NCBI RefSeq assembly: GCF_029029505.1
Contig: NZ_JAKJSD010000010.1
Coordinates: 101,322 to 165,321 of the forward strand
Direction: 5' to 3'
DNA: 64,000 nt
DNA from: Ancylomarina sp. DW003
GTDB taxonomy: Bacteria > Bacteroidota > Bacteroidia > Bacteroidales > Marinifilaceae
Shown piece after piece: positions 29,314-39,003 of this stretch; the stretch's first letter is position 1; each line of letters starts with the position of its first letter. The translations under genes were made by a program, and so were the position numbers. The notes under the pieces are model-generated. The model worked only from the letters and a program-made list of their open reading frames with translations, had not been told where the DNA came from and did not search any database.

Positions 29314-30288
29314 TTAAACGGCACGATTTATTAAGCGCTTTACAAGCAGACTTAAGTTCTCTTTTTTAGATTCATCAACCTTTACAGATGTTAAATAATC
29401 TAAGCATAACTCAAAGTATTTATCAATCTCAAGCTCGGCTAAATAACGCACTTTTAAGTCTTCATATATTTTTTTAATAGCAGCAATTTTTTCTTCTGAA
29501 TTAAAATCTTCGCCACTTATCCATTTTTCCAGTTCAGTTTTCACCTCACCCTCAGCTAACTCTTGAGCTTTAATTAATAGGAAGGTTTTCTTATTACAAA
29601 GAATATCGCCGCCAATCTTCTTTCCAAAAATTGCTTCGTCTCCAAAAGAATCTAACAAGTCATCCTGAAGCTGAAAAGCCATTCCCAGGTTCAAACCAAA
29701 TTGGTATAAGGCATCTGCATCATCTGCATCAGAATCTCCCATAATCGCACCCATTTTCAAACTTCCACCAAGAAGAACAGCTGTCTTTAGTCGAATCATA
29801 TTCAGATATTCCTCAACACGAACATCTGTTCTATTCTCAAATTCCATATCAAACTGCTGCCCTTCGCAAACCTCAAGTGCAGTTTGATTGAAAACTTCCA
29901 AAACTGAACTCAAGTGTTTATTTTCACAACTAACAATAAACTGATAGGCTTTAATAGACATAGCATCACCTGAAAGAATCGCTACATTAGAATCCCATTT
30001 CTCATGAACCGTAGCCATATTTCTTCTGATAGGTGCATTGTCCATCACATCATCATGCAAAAGCGTAAAGTTGTGAAAGACTTCTATTCCTATTGCAGGT
30101 AAATAAACCTTCTCAAGCTCATTTTTAAATAGGTTTGCAGCCATTAAAACAAGAATTGGACGTAATCGCTTACCTCCTATAGAAAGAATGTATTTCATTG
30201 GCTCGAAAAGCCCTTCGGGAGGAGTAGAAAACTCCAAAGCATCAATTCTTTTTTCGATTTGAGTTTGAAGTTCGTTAAAAGTGTACAT
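29314..30288 (-). CDS. Trans-isoprenyl diphosphate synthase
   Basis: A 324-residue polyprenyl synthetase that chains isopentenyl diphosphate onto an allylic primer. The first Asp-rich motif is DDVMD at 79-83, followed by NAPIRR; the second is DDLLD at 209-213. KRLRP near 40-44 binds the diphosphate. Small residues and Phe before the first motif (FHNFTLLHDD) set the product length, but I cannot tell C15, C20 or longer from this. The product feeds quinones, carotenoids or carrier lipids. Confidence 0.9.
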   Translation of the reverse strand: MYTFNELQTQIEKRIDALEFSTPPEGLFEPMKYILSIGGKRLRPILVLMAANLFKNELEKVYLPAIGIEVFHNFTLLHDDVMDNAPIRRNMATVHEKWDSNVAILSGDAMSIKAYQFIVSCENKHLSSVLEVFNQTALEVCEGQQFDMEFENRTDVRVEEYLNMIRLKTAVLLGGSLKMGAIMGDSDADDADALYQFGLNLGMAFQLQDDLLDSFGDEAIFGKKIGGDILCNKKTFLLIKAQELAEGEVKTELEKWISGEDFNSEEKIAAIKKIYEDLKVRYLAELEIDKYFELCLDYLTSVKVDESKKENLSLLVKRLINRAV

Positions 30289-30380
30289 ATGGTTTGTTTA
30301 TAATTCATTTTTAGAATGCACTAAAGTAGGAAAAAAAATAAAAGCTATAACTCGCCTTTTCAAATTCTTAACAAACAAAA

Positions 30381-30406
30381 AACCACTCCAGAAAACTGAA
30401 GTGGTT
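30381..30406 (-). terminator. Hairpin terminator after queA
   Basis: An 11-bp stem (AACCACTCCAG / CTGAAGTGGTT, one mismatch) with an AAAA loop and an A run on the left, giving U's on the minus transcript. 29 bp past the queA stop. Confidence 0.82.
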
Positions 30407-30434
30407 TATATATTATCTATAGCGATAATTATTA

Positions 30435-31484
30435 TCAAATAATTAAAATCGCATCGCCATAAGTTCCAAAACGGTACTTTTCTTTAATTGCAACTTCATA
30501 ACATTCCATTACTTTATCATAGCCTCCAAAAGCAGCTACCATCATCATTAATGTCGAGTATGGTAAGTGGAAATTAGAAATCATTGCATCAGGAATACTA
30601 AAATCGTATGGAGGGAATAAAAATTTATTCGTCCAACCTTCGAATGGCTTAAGTGTCCCCATTGTAGAAACAGAACTCTCAAGAGTACGAACGACTGTTG
30701 TTCCAACAGCACAAACTTTACGTTTTCCGTCTTTTGCTTTGTTTACAACTCTTACAGCCTCATCGTCGATTAAAATCTGCTCTGAATCCATTCTGTGCTT
30801 AGTCAAATCTTCAACATCAACATCTCTAAAATTACCTAAACCAACATGAAGTGTAATTTCAGCAAAATCGATTCCTTTAATCTCAAGACGCTTCATTAGC
30901 TCACGGCTAAAGTGCATACCAGCAGTTGGTGCTGCAACAGCTCCTTCATGCTTAGCAAAAATAGTTTGGAAACGCTCAGCATCTTCTGCCTCAACCTCAC
31001 GGTTGATAAACTTTGGTAGTGGTGTTTCACCTAAACTATAAAGAGCTTCTTTAAACTCATCATACGGCCCATCGAATAAGAAACGAAGTGTTCTACCTCT
31101 CGATGTTGTGTTATCAATTACCTCAGCAACTAATAAATCATCATCACCAAAATATAGCTTGTTACCAATACGAATTTTACGAGCAGGATCAACCAAAACA
31201 TCCCATAATCTTTGCTCACGATTTAACTCGCGCAATAAGAATACTTCAATTTCAGCACCTGTTTTTTCTTTATTTCCATATAAACGGGCAGGAAAAACCT
31301 TGGTATTATTAAATACCATAACATCTTTATCATCGAAATACTCGATAACATCTTTAAAAATACGGTGCTCAATCTCTCCGGTATCTTTGTGAAGTACCAT
31401 CAATCGAGATTCGTCACGATTGTAGGCAGGATGTAAAGCAATAAGTTCTTGAGGTAAATTAAACTTAAACTTAGATAACTTCAT
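30435..31484 (-). CDS. queA: S-adenosylmethionine:tRNA ribosyltransferase-isomerase
   Basis: Builds epoxyqueuosine on tRNA by moving the ribosyl part of SAM to preQ1. The 349-residue length is normal. Recognised stretches: [55 protein letters not shown] and the late FNLH-like [18 protein letters not shown]. The ATG at 31484 ([11 protein letters not shown]) is the family start; an upstream in-frame ATG at 31526 adds 14 residues with no family match. Confidence 0.95.
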   Translation of the reverse strand: MKLSKFKFNLPQELIALHPAYNRDESRLMVLHKDTGEIEHRIFKDVIEYFDDKDVMVFNNTKVFPARLYGNKEKTGAEIEVFLLRELNREQRLWDVLVDPARKIRIGNKLYFGDDDLLVAEVIDNTTSRGRTLRFLFDGPYDEFKEALYSLGETPLPKFINREVEAEDAERFQTIFAKHEGAVAAPTAGMHFSRELMKRLEIKGIDFAEITLHVGLGNFRDVDVEDLTKHRMDSEQILIDDEAVRVVNKAKDGKRKVCAVGTTVVRTLESSVSTMGTLKPFEGWTNKFLFPPYDFSIPDAMISNFHLPYSTLMMMVAAFGGYDKVMECYEVAIKEKYRFGTYGDAILII

Positions 31485-31672
31485 AAGGCTTACTTTAGAT
31501 ATTTTTGATGATAGATATGAGTTCAAAAAAGAACCCTGAATTATACGGACTGATGAGAATCAATTTGACTGCACTACACAATCACACAAGCTTTTAAGCT
31601 CACATACAGTGAGTTAATACAAGTGCACTTTTTCTCAACAGTGAAAACTTTACGAAAATGGCTGCAAGATAG

Positions 31673-32377
31673 TTATAAATTCTCTAAATAGCTTATAAAA
31701 TCTTCTATTTCAAGTGCCTGATCTGTTTTAAATTCGCCTATGCGAGTTCGTTCCAAACCAATCAAATGTGCTCCACTATTCAATTTTTGTCCTATGTCGC
31801 GAGCCAATGCTCGTATATATGTTCCCTTACTACAAACCACTCTTATTTTAAGAACATCTTCTTTCCAACTTAAAACTTCGATTTCGTCGATAACCAAAAT
31901 CTTTTCTTTGATTTCAACTTCTTGTCCTTTTCGAGCATATTCATAGGCTCTTTTCCCATCAATTTTAATGGCAGAATAAGCGGGTGGTCTCTGACGAATT
32001 TCACCTAAGAAACCTTTTAGCGTTTCATCTATTAAAGCATTATCAATATGTTCTGTTGGGTAAGTTTCATCAATCTCTGTTTCCAAGTCGAATGATGGTG
32101 TGGTTGATCCCAATTTCAATGTCGCAATATACTCTTTTACTTGAGCCTGATACGTATCAATACGTTTTGTGTATTTCCCCGTACAAACAATCATTAGCCC
32201 TGTTGCCAATGGATCAAGTGTTCCTGCATGACCAACCTTAATCTTTTTAAAGTCGTATTTATGCTTTATCTTAAACTTAACCTTGTTCACTAAATCGAAA
32301 GATGTCCATTTATAAGGCTTGTTCAATAAAATAAAAGATCCTGCCTGGAAATCCTGATCGGCTTCAAATTTAATCAT
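31673..32377 (-). CDS. truB: tRNA pseudouridine-55 synthase
   Basis: Makes pseudouridine 55 in the T loop of tRNAs. 234 residues. The catalytic Asp55 lies in GHAGTLDPLATG (49-60). LLNKPYKWTSFDLV at the start and RQRPPAYSAIKIDGKRAYEYARKG in the middle are family signatures. It ends soon after the catalytic domain (C-terminal PUA absent or rudimentary), the short form seen in Bacteroidota. Part of the ftsX-DUF3098-uppP-truB-queA neighbourhood. Confidence 0.95.
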   Translation of the reverse strand: MIKFEADQDFQAGSFILLNKPYKWTSFDLVNKVKFKIKHKYDFKKIKVGHAGTLDPLATGLMIVCTGKYTKRIDTYQAQVKEYIATLKLGSTTPSFDLETEIDETYPTEHIDNALIDETLKGFLGEIRQRPPAYSAIKIDGKRAYEYARKGQEVEIKEKILVIDEIEVLSWKEDVLKIRVVCSKGTYIRALARDIGQKLNSGAHLIGLERTRIGEFKTDQALEIEDFISYLENL

Positions 32378-32439
32378 GCTTCTGTAAATATTATTGCGAG
32401 TTTCTAATTTAAGAAATATCTCGCATTTATTCCAAAACT

Positions 32440-32471
32440 AAGCTCCTAGAATTTTATAATTCTAAGAGCTT
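32440..32471 (-). terminator. Hairpin between uppP and truB
   Basis: A 14-bp stem (AAGCTCCTAGAATT / AATTCTAAGAGCTT, one mismatch) with a TTAT loop; on the minus strand it is followed by AGTTTTGG. It may partly end uppP transcripts before truB. Confidence 0.6.
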
Positions 32472-32520
32472 GCTATATCGTATTATAATCAGATTTAATC
32501 TGAACTTTATTTTTTAAGAA

Positions 32521-33309
32521 TTAGGATGCAAAAATGGCAATAAGTCCGATAATCAAGCAATAAATTGCAAAATAAATTAGTTTGCCTTTCTTCACTAATT
32601 TAATCATCCAGCTACATGCCAACAAGCCAGAGGCAAAGGCAGCAATAAAACCAACAACCAAAATCGATGTATCAATACTAGCAGCAGTAGAAACATCCGT
32701 TTTAAAAATACTTAGTATGTTTTCTCCGATAATTGGAACAAGAACCATTAAAAAAGAAAACTTAGCCACTTCCGATTTCTTATTTCCTAATAACAAACCT
32801 GTTGCAATGGTTGAACCTGAACGTGAAATACCTGGCATTACAGCAAAAGTTTGTGCTACGCCAATAATTAAAGCGTCACGAAAGCTTATCTCTTTCTCTT
32901 TTTGCTTAGCGTAGAAAGTAAAGGCTAAAAGTGCAGCTGTAATCAAAAGCATACAACCTACAAGAAATAAAATCTTATCTGTATTAAAAATTTCTTCTAC
33001 CTGATCTTTAAAGAAAAGCCCAACAATAGCAATTGGTAGCATTGAAAAAGCAATCTTCGCTACATACTGTGTTGAATCATTCCATTTGAATTCAAATAAG
33101 CCTTGTATTAAGGACCAAATATCTTTTCGAAATACAATCAACGTACTCAAAACAGTAGCACCATGCACTACAACTGTAAATCTCAAATTATCTTCTGCAT
33201 TTACACCTAAAAGGGCTTTCCCAATCTCCAGATGACCGCTAGAACTTACAGGTAAAAATTCTGTTAATCCTTGTACTAATCCTAAAATAAGGGCTTCTAT
33301 CCAATCCAT
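32521..33309 (-). CDS. uppP: Undecaprenyl-diphosphate phosphatase
   Basis: An inner-membrane enzyme that recycles the carrier lipid for peptidoglycan and surface polymers and gives bacitracin resistance (BacA/UppP family). 262 residues with about eight helices. Active-site motifs: Glu17 followed by LPVSSSGHL (19-27), and PGISRSGST at about 159-167. It would supply undecaprenyl phosphate for the glycan pathways encoded further right in the window. Confidence 0.95.
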   Translation of the reverse strand: MDWIEALILGLVQGLTEFLPVSSSGHLEIGKALLGVNAEDNLRFTVVVHGATVLSTLIVFRKDIWSLIQGLFEFKWNDSTQYVAKIAFSMLPIAIVGLFFKDQVEEIFNTDKILFLVGCMLLITAALLAFTFYAKQKEKEISFRDALIIGVAQTFAVMPGISRSGSTIATGLLLGNKKSEVAKFSFLMVLVPIIGENILSIFKTDVSTAASIDTSILVVGFIAAFASGLLACSWMIKLVKKGKLIYFAIYCLIIGLIAIFAS

Positions 33310-33491
33310 TGCTTCTTTTTAAAATACAAAACCCGAGCAGCCGCAACTGTCGGATAATAGTAATGATTTATTGATTAAAGGAACTTTTACTTTCCTATTA
33401 TCTTAAAGACTCTTTCAGCCTTACAAATTGAAACCGCATCCTAACAAATAGGAAACGGTAATTCATAAAAGCCATTTTATAAGAAGATCTT

Positions 33492-33734
33492 TTATTTTTC
33501 CTTTGGTCGTTTCATAATAGCATAAATCTCGAACGCAAATCCGAAAAGAACAACCATAGGTGCCAATGTAATTCTGCGGAAGCTAAAAATGTCCTCATCA
33601 AAAACATTTGGATCTTCTGAACCTCCACCCATCATCAAAAGAAAGCCAATAATGATGATAGCAAAACCAATAAGTAAAAGCTTATAGTTTTCTTTTGCCA
33701 AAGCAAATTCGAGTTTTTTATCGTTCTTGTTCAT
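33492..33734 (-). CDS. DUF3098 small membrane protein
   Basis: An 80-residue protein with two hydrophobic helices (about 17-37 and 55-75) joined by a short acidic loop (GGGSEDPNVFDEDIFSFRR). This sequence pattern and position between ftsX and uppP are those of DUF3098 proteins of Bacteroidota. A role in the FtsX complex or in lipid recycling is suggested only by the conserved neighbourhood. Confidence 0.8.
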   Translation of the reverse strand: MNKNDKKLEFALAKENYKLLLIGFAIIIIGFLLMMGGGSEDPNVFDEDIFSFRRITLAPMVVLFGFAFEIYAIMKRPKEK

Positions 33735-33781
33735 ATATAAAAAAGATATTAATCCTATTTAAACTTATTTTCCAATCTTAA

Positions 33782-34654
33782 TTAATACAGGTGTCTTGTA
33801 TCAATTTTTAAAAATTTATTCACTGCTAAAAATGTCGAAATCCACGTTATTACTATTCCTATCAAAATGATTAGAATAAATAAGAGCCCTAATATTTCAA
33901 CATTTTCAAATGTTACAACTTCACGTAATTCTCTTTGCGATATATATATAACACCTACTAAAAGTAAATTTGCAATTATAGCTCCCAATACGCCGTGCCA
34001 AAAACTTCGCCCCACAAACGGACGACGAATGAAACCTCGTGTAGCACCAACCAACTGCATGGTTTTAATCAGCATCCGGTGCGAATAAATCGACAAACGA
34101 ATCGTATTATTAATTAATGTTACTGATATTAAGAAGAGTAAACCGCTAAATGCAAGTAGGATCAAACTGATTTTCTTTACATTCTCGTTTACTAAATGCA
34201 CTAAAGATTTTTGATAATAGATTTCTTGTATCTCATCGTGTTTGGCTAAATTCTTTTCAATCTTAGCAATACTTTCAGGATTGGCATAATCAGCGTAAAG
34301 CTTTACATCAATGGTCGCTAATAAAGGATTGTACCCCAAAAATGATATAAAATCTTCTCCCAAATCTTTTTGCAAATCCTTAGCCGCTGTTTCTTTATCA
34401 ATAAATTTAGTTGATTTCACGAAAGAACTGGCGTCAAGTGTTTTTTGCAAACGGCGAATTTCAACCTCCTTCACATTATCCTTTAATACAACCGAAAGGC
34501 CAATATTTTCTTTTACGTAATTAGATAGCTGCTTAGCATTCAATACTAACAAGCCCATTAGTCCCAACATAAACAGAACCAATGAAATACTGATTATTGA
34601 GCTAAAATATGATGTTCTTAAACGACGTTTTGAAGCTTTATTGTTTTGAGCCAT
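33782..34654 (-). CDS. ftsX: Cell division ABC-type permease FtsX
   Basis: Pairs with the ATPase FtsE to control peptidoglycan hydrolases at the septum. 290 residues: one helix near 20-42, a periplasmic domain (about 45-160: LSVVLKDNVKEVEIRRLQKTLDASSFVKSTKF), then three helices (165-187, 215-238, 255-278) with the MQLVGATRGFIRRPF coupling stretch. ftsE is not in the window, so the pair is split, as is common in this phylum. Confidence 0.93.
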   Translation of the reverse strand: MAQNNKASKRRLRTSYFSSIISISLVLFMLGLMGLLVLNAKQLSNYVKENIGLSVVLKDNVKEVEIRRLQKTLDASSFVKSTKFIDKETAAKDLQKDLGEDFISFLGYNPLLATIDVKLYADYANPESIAKIEKNLAKHDEIQEIYYQKSLVHLVNENVKKISLILLAFSGLLFLISVTLINNTIRLSIYSHRMLIKTMQLVGATRGFIRRPFVGRSFWHGVLGAIIANLLLVGVIYISQRELREVVTFENVEILGLLFILIILIGIVITWISTFLAVNKFLKIDTRHLY

Positions 34655-34897
34655 GCGATTGATTTATATTGAATGTAAGTTTATGGCAACATGCGAAAAT
34701 ACAATTTTTAATGAGAAATAGAACTCTAGTTTCTGAGTAATTTGCTCAATATTTTCAGCTTAAACGATTTGTATTCTACAAACTATTATATCTCGGCATG
34801 ACTTTCATCTTTAACAGAAGTCATAATTTTCGATAAGCATTTTCTCTTTAGTTTTATTACTTTTGATTATTCATCCTCCACATTAAAGAAAATCACA

Positions 34898-36367
34898 TTG
34901 GGAATTATTCGTAAACAAACCATTATTGGGTCTACTTTCTCCTATTCAGGTGCCATATTGGGTATGGTAAACACGGCTATTCTATTCCCCCGCTTTCTCT
35001 CAACTACTGAAGTTGGTCTACTAACCTGGCTAATTGCCACAACAATGATGGTGGCTCAATTTTCAGGCCTTGGATTTGGAGCAGTTATTTCCAGACTTTT
35101 TCCTTATTTCCGAGATGAGAAGAATCAGCATAACGGCTTCATGTTTATTCTTTTCTGTGTTGGCATACTGGGATTTGTCATATCCTTGCTGGCATATTTT
35201 GCCTTTCAGCCCTTTGCTGCTGATTATTTTGATGGCGATACTTCCTTCAACCTGAAGTACATTATTTATTTAATCCCCTTGGTTTTCTTTAGTCTCTTTT
35301 TCAATTTATTTGATGCTTACAACCGAGTTCTTTACGATGCTGTTTCAGGAACTTTTTTCAGAGATATTGTTTTCAAACTGATTGTTTTAGGATCTCTTCT
35401 TTTATTATGGGGAGATTATATCAATTTCAACCAACTCGTATTCATCTATGTTTCGGCCTATTGTTTACCAGCCGTCTTATTATTTGCACTCCTCATCAAG
35501 CGTAAACAGGTTTCATTTAAACCTCAACTAAATTTCATCAAACCCGATCTTAAGAAGGTCATGATTGATACATCTTTTTACGGGCTGTTGAATAATTTTG
35601 GAGACAAGCTAGCTTCACAAATTGACAAGCTAATGCTGACAGGAATGATCAGTTTAGGAGCTACAGGTATATTCGGAGTAATGGCAAGTTTTGGAATTCT
35701 AATTTCTATGCCTTCGCGTACACTAAATAAAATATCAAGTACCATAATTGCTGAAGCCTGGAAGAAGAAAGACATTGCAACTATCTCGAAAACCTACGCA
35801 CAAAGTGGTTTACACCAATTCATGGTCGCCTGTTTACTATTTGTCGGTTTATGGGTCAATATTGATAATGTTCTTCAAATCGTCACACCTGAATATGTTG
35901 AGGGGAAATATGTGGTTTTCTTTATCGGATTATCCAATGTGGTGCTAATGCTTTCAGGAATAAGTGGCGTAGTTATTCAAAATTCACCTGCTTATCGTAA
36001 ACAATCACTATTTCTGATCATATATGCAGGAATCATAGTCATTAGTAATGCAATTATGATTCCTCTATGGGGAATTGTTGGGGCAGCTGCAGCTTCCTTC
36101 GCTGCCAGCTTGTGTTTTAACCTGATGAAGTATGTTTTCTTGCTGAAACGATATAAGTTTCAACCTTTAAACTACCGTTATTTGTTGGTGATTGTTAGTG
36201 CAGTTGTTTCCTACTATATAGCTTACTTACTCCCAAAACAAGATGCGTTTATTATTGACATTATTCTTAGGGGAGCAAGTGTAAGTTTTATTTATATTGC
36301 TTTATCTCTCATGTTCCGCATTTCAACAGATTTTAATGAGTTTGTGATGAAACTAATCAAACGATAA
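34898..36367 (+). CDS. Polysaccharide flippase (Wzx/MOP type), TTG start
   Basis: A 489-residue membrane protein with 12-14 helices of the MATE/oligosaccharide-flippase superfamily, which turns lipid-linked glycans across the inner membrane. The family N-terminus (GIIRKQTIIGSTFSYSGAILGMV) begins at a TTG codon at 34898; the first in-frame ATG is inside the first helix, so TTG is the likely start. Its stop at 36367 abuts the stop of the tagD-like gene with no base between. It probably exports the glycan or polymer made by the operon it faces. Confidence 0.88.
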   Translation: MGIIRKQTIIGSTFSYSGAILGMVNTAILFPRFLSTTEVGLLTWLIATTMMVAQFSGLGFGAVISRLFPYFRDEKNQHNGFMFILFCVGILGFVISLLAYFAFQPFAADYFDGDTSFNLKYIIYLIPLVFFSLFFNLFDAYNRVLYDAVSGTFFRDIVFKLIVLGSLLLLWGDYINFNQLVFIYVSAYCLPAVLLFALLIKRKQVSFKPQLNFIKPDLKKVMIDTSFYGLLNNFGDKLASQIDKLMLTGMISLGATGIFGVMASFGILISMPSRTLNKISSTIIAEAWKKKDIATISKTYAQSGLHQFMVACLLFVGLWVNIDNVLQIVTPEYVEGKYVVFFIGLSNVVLMLSGISGVVIQNSPAYRKQSLFLIIYAGIIVISNAIMIPLWGIVGAAAASFAASLCFNLMKYVFLLKRYKFQPLNYRYLLVIVSAVVSYYIAYLLPKQDAFIIDIILRGASVSFIYIALSLMFRISTDFNEFVMKLIKR

Positions 36368-36763
36368 TTATTTTTTAATGATTTCGATAATCTCAGTTGT
36401 TGATACAGATGGTGTGCGTGGCAAATAAACCACTTCGCATAATTCTTTAAACATATCGAATCGTCCTGCCCAATCGTCACCCATTACCAACACATCGGCA
36501 TTGTACTTTTTAATGTACTCGCCTTTCAGCTCCAATGATTCCTCGAAGAAGACCTCATCTACAACTTTAAGAGCATTGATGATATCCATTCTTTCTTCCT
36601 GACTATAAATAGGATTCTTTTGCTTCTTAGAGTAATTCAAAGCATCGGTAGAAATACCTACAATCAGATAATCACCTTTTTGCTTAGAACGTTCCAATAT
36701 ACGCAAGTGCCCGACATGAAATAGATCAAAGGTTCCAAAAGTTATAACTCGTCTCATTTTCAA
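36368..36763 (-). CDS. tagD: Glycerol-3-phosphate cytidylyltransferase (TagD-like)
   Basis: A 131-residue nucleotidyltransferase expected to make CDP-glycerol from CTP and sn-glycerol-3-phosphate. The HxGH motif is HVGH (16-19) in FGTFDLFHVGHLRILERS. The C-terminal RTPSVSTTEII (from ~116) matches RTxGISTT, the second catalytic signature. Length and pattern are those of TagD/TarD. It is last in a six-gene operon, 12 bp after a glycerophosphotransferase-like gene, which supports CDP-glycerol as product. A related CDP-alcohol (ribitol-type) cannot be excluded. A second ATG two codons in (MRRVITFG) is also possible. Confidence 0.9.
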   Translation of the reverse strand: MKMRRVITFGTFDLFHVGHLRILERSKQKGDYLIVGISTDALNYSKKQKNPIYSQEERMDIINALKVVDEVFFEESLELKGEYIKKYNADVLVMGDDWAGRFDMFKELCEVVYLPRTPSVSTTEIIEIIKK

Positions 36764-36775
36764 TATACTTTAGTC

Positions 36776-37879
36776 TTATTTTTCTTTTTTCAAATTCAAA
36801 ACACCACTCAAAATAGCATCCCAAACTCGCTTACAAGCCTGATTATCGAAATATTCAAAATAATATGCCTTTGAAAGATTTCTTCTATCAGCAAAACTAT
36901 CTTTTGATGAATTTACTGCCTCAAAGAAAGTCAATAACTCATTGGCATCATTGATTATCGGTCCTGGAATACAAGATTCATTCTCAAAATCAATTACCAG
37001 TCCTTTTTCTTTTTCGTAAAGGTCTAAATCGAAAGGCAAAAAACAAATAGGTCGATCCAATATCAAATAGTCCACATAGATGGAACTGTAATCCGTCATT
37101 AAAACGTCAGTAGCAGCAAGTAGTTTTTGGCTGTCCTCTTCTGCAGTAGAGTCTAATATCAGGATATTCTTTTTACCTTTCATATATTCTCTGGGAATAA
37201 TGTTTTCGATATAATGAGGACGATAAATCATCACCCAATTATTCTTCTCGAAGAATTCATTCAATCGCTCAAAATCTGAAGCGGAAAATGGCAGCTTAAT
37301 CTCCTCAGAATAATTTCGAAATGTTGGAGCATAGAGAACTGTTGTCTTCCCTTTCAAGTTATACTTTTCATCATAGTAAGCACGACTTTCCTTCTTATAG
37401 TCTTCTGAAAACAATTGATCGTTGCGCGGAAGTCCCAAAGGCAACAATTCAAAATTACCGTTTGGTTTTCCATCTTTATCAAGCATGTAATAATTCTGAT
37501 CGCGCTTGGCAAAACCAACCACATAATCCATTTTCCTCAGATCACCTCCTCTTTCTGTTAAAGCATTGTGATTCTTTGCCGGATGACGCTTCGTTAATGC
37601 GCCATGGAATATATACATGCTTTTCTTTCCCCATTTGAAAATAGCATGTGTGTAGGTATCTCCAACAACCAGATCGGCTTTGCGAAATTGTTTTAGCAAA
37701 TACCATTTACGAGCAATAATTCCAATAATTGAAGAACGGTTCTTTTTATAGGGCTTCTTATAAATCTCTATGTCAAGCTTATTTCCAAAGTCTGATTTTA
37801 GATTCTCTTCATAATAGGCAAGCAAATCACGAACGCTAGAGTGTATATAGTCGATGAATAATAGTTTCTTTTTTCTCAT
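36776..37879 (-). CDS. CDP-glycerol glycerophosphotransferase-like protein (first copy)
   Basis: A 367-residue peripheral membrane GT-B enzyme of the TagB/TagF family, which moves phosphoglycerol from CDP-glycerol to a lipid-linked acceptor. Motifs: FHGALTKRHP (donor phosphate site), YAPTFRNY, and DYSSIYVDYLILDRPICFLPFDLDLY (read in two parts, about residues 260-290). Basic residues at the N-terminus would bind the membrane. The size fits a one-domain primase-like TagB rather than the ~740-residue TagF. It starts 2 bp after the opine-dehydrogenase gene and precedes tagD. Confidence 0.85.
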   Translation of the reverse strand: MRKKKLLFIDYIHSSVRDLLAYYEENLKSDFGNKLDIEIYKKPYKKNRSSIIGIIARKWYLLKQFRKADLVVGDTYTHAIFKWGKKSMYIFHGALTKRHPAKNHNALTERGGDLRKMDYVVGFAKRDQNYYMLDKDGKPNGNFELLPLGLPRNDQLFSEDYKKESRAYYDEKYNLKGKTTVLYAPTFRNYSEEIKLPFSASDFERLNEFFEKNNWVMIYRPHYIENIIPREYMKGKKNILILDSTAEEDSQKLLAATDVLMTDYSSIYVDYLILDRPICFLPFDLDLYEKEKGLVIDFENESCIPGPIINDANELLTFFEAVNSSKDSFADRRNLSKAYYFEYFDNQACKRVWDAILSGVLNLKKEK

Positions 37880-37881
37880 AA

Positions 37882-39003
37882 CTACTGATAAAAATTAAGG
37901 AACTGATCTCTGGTTTTAATCGAAAACGAAGCTTGTAGCAAGAGCTCATCACAATCATTGCCATCCAATTTCCCATCAACTAAGTACGATTTATCCATTA
38001 AGGCTTGTGCCCAATAAATGACCTTATCAATATAAGGTGTCTGAATCTCCCAAAGTTGGGCGATATCTTTAATCAATATCAAACCATAACTGATATCCTC
38101 AATAAAATAACGTGAATCCAAATCAGGAACAAAACCTTTTTTTGTTTCTTCCATGGGAGATAAAAGACCTTTAAAAGCCTGAATATTTGTCAATTTTTGA
38201 GTTAACTCTTCAGCATTGGTAGAATCGTAATGCTCCAACAAAGACTTAATCCCACTAAGATCGAATGGCACCTTTCCCAGAAGATCATGCACCTCTTCGT
38301 CCATCCTAATTAAAATATCTGAAGATTCTAAATTCCATGATTCATAAAAGGTCGGATTTTTGTCCCAAGTTTCATCAACTTTCGTATCCTTAAATAAAGC
38401 ATACATACGCGCTGGATGCAGAATTGGATTTGATGTCGACAAAGTCACCTCAAGAAAATTATTCAGAGGCAAAATTTGCATATTCAACAAGGGGGATAAT
38501 AAATCAGATAGCTGATTAACCAAAGATGGATTTAAACTCGCTACAGCCATACTATCCTTTTTCGATGTCATCACCACCTCTTTCCCATATTCCGAAATAC
38601 GAGCAATACATGGCACGCGTTGACTCGCAAACACCTGAATATTTTTCTCTTTTAAGGATAGATATTTATGGCAGATCAGTTCAAAATTTCCCATTCCCGG
38701 GAAAGAACCTAGCCATGTATTTTCAGAAACGAATGGTGCAATCTGTTTAATTAAACTTTCACGAGCTTGCGATGGTAAAGCCAAAATAATAAGCTCGCAG
38801 TCAGGAATAATTTGAGATGCATCATCTGAAACTACAGATAGATTACCGACTAAATCATCACCTTCTTTGTTTACAACGCGAATTTGCTTTTGCCATTCAT
38901 TGGGTTTTCTGGTTAATAATCTAATCTCATTGGAAGCATCAGCTCCCAACAGACCAATTAAGCTGTGTGCTATATTTCCGCCACCACAAATTCCAATTAC
39001 CAT
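37882..39003 (-). CDS. Opine/octopine-type dehydrogenase
   Basis: A 373-residue NAD(P)-dependent enzyme of the octopine/nopaline dehydrogenase family. These join a 2-oxo acid such as pyruvate to an amine by reductive amination, forming N-(carboxyalkyl)-amino compounds. The Rossmann start is GICGGGNIAHS (4-14). The C-terminal octopine-DH domain has NPILHPARM at 192-200, with His196 at the catalytic position. It overlaps the upstream fusion gene by 7 bp and is followed after 2 bp by a glycerophosphotransferase gene, so it belongs to the polymer pathway and not to amino-acid metabolism. Substrates are unknown; a 2-aminoalkyl phosphate is the inference favoured here. Confidence 0.82.
   Translation of the reverse strand: MVIGICGGGNIAHSLIGLLGADASNEIRLLTRKPNEWQKQIRVVNKEGDDLVGNLSVVSDDASQIIPDCELIILALPSQARESLIKQIAPFVSENTWLGSFPGMGNFELICHKYLSLKEKNIQVFASQRVPCIARISEYGKEVVMTSKKDSMAVASLNPSLVNQLSDLLSPLLNMQILPLNNFLEVTLSTSNPILHPARMYALFKDTKVDETWDKNPTFYESWNLESSDILIRMDEEVHDLLGKVPFDLSGIKSLLEHYDSTNAEELTQKLTNIQAFKGLLSPMEETKKGFVPDLDSRYFIEDISYGLILIKDIAQLWEIQTPYIDKVIYWAQALMDKSYLVDGKLDGNDCDELLLQASFSIKTRDQFLNFYQ

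Noticed and set aside
33332..33352. A hairpin (CCGAGCAG / CTGTCGG with a bulge) before uppP.
   Set aside because: Short, bulged and without a U tract; too weak to call a terminator or regulatory element.
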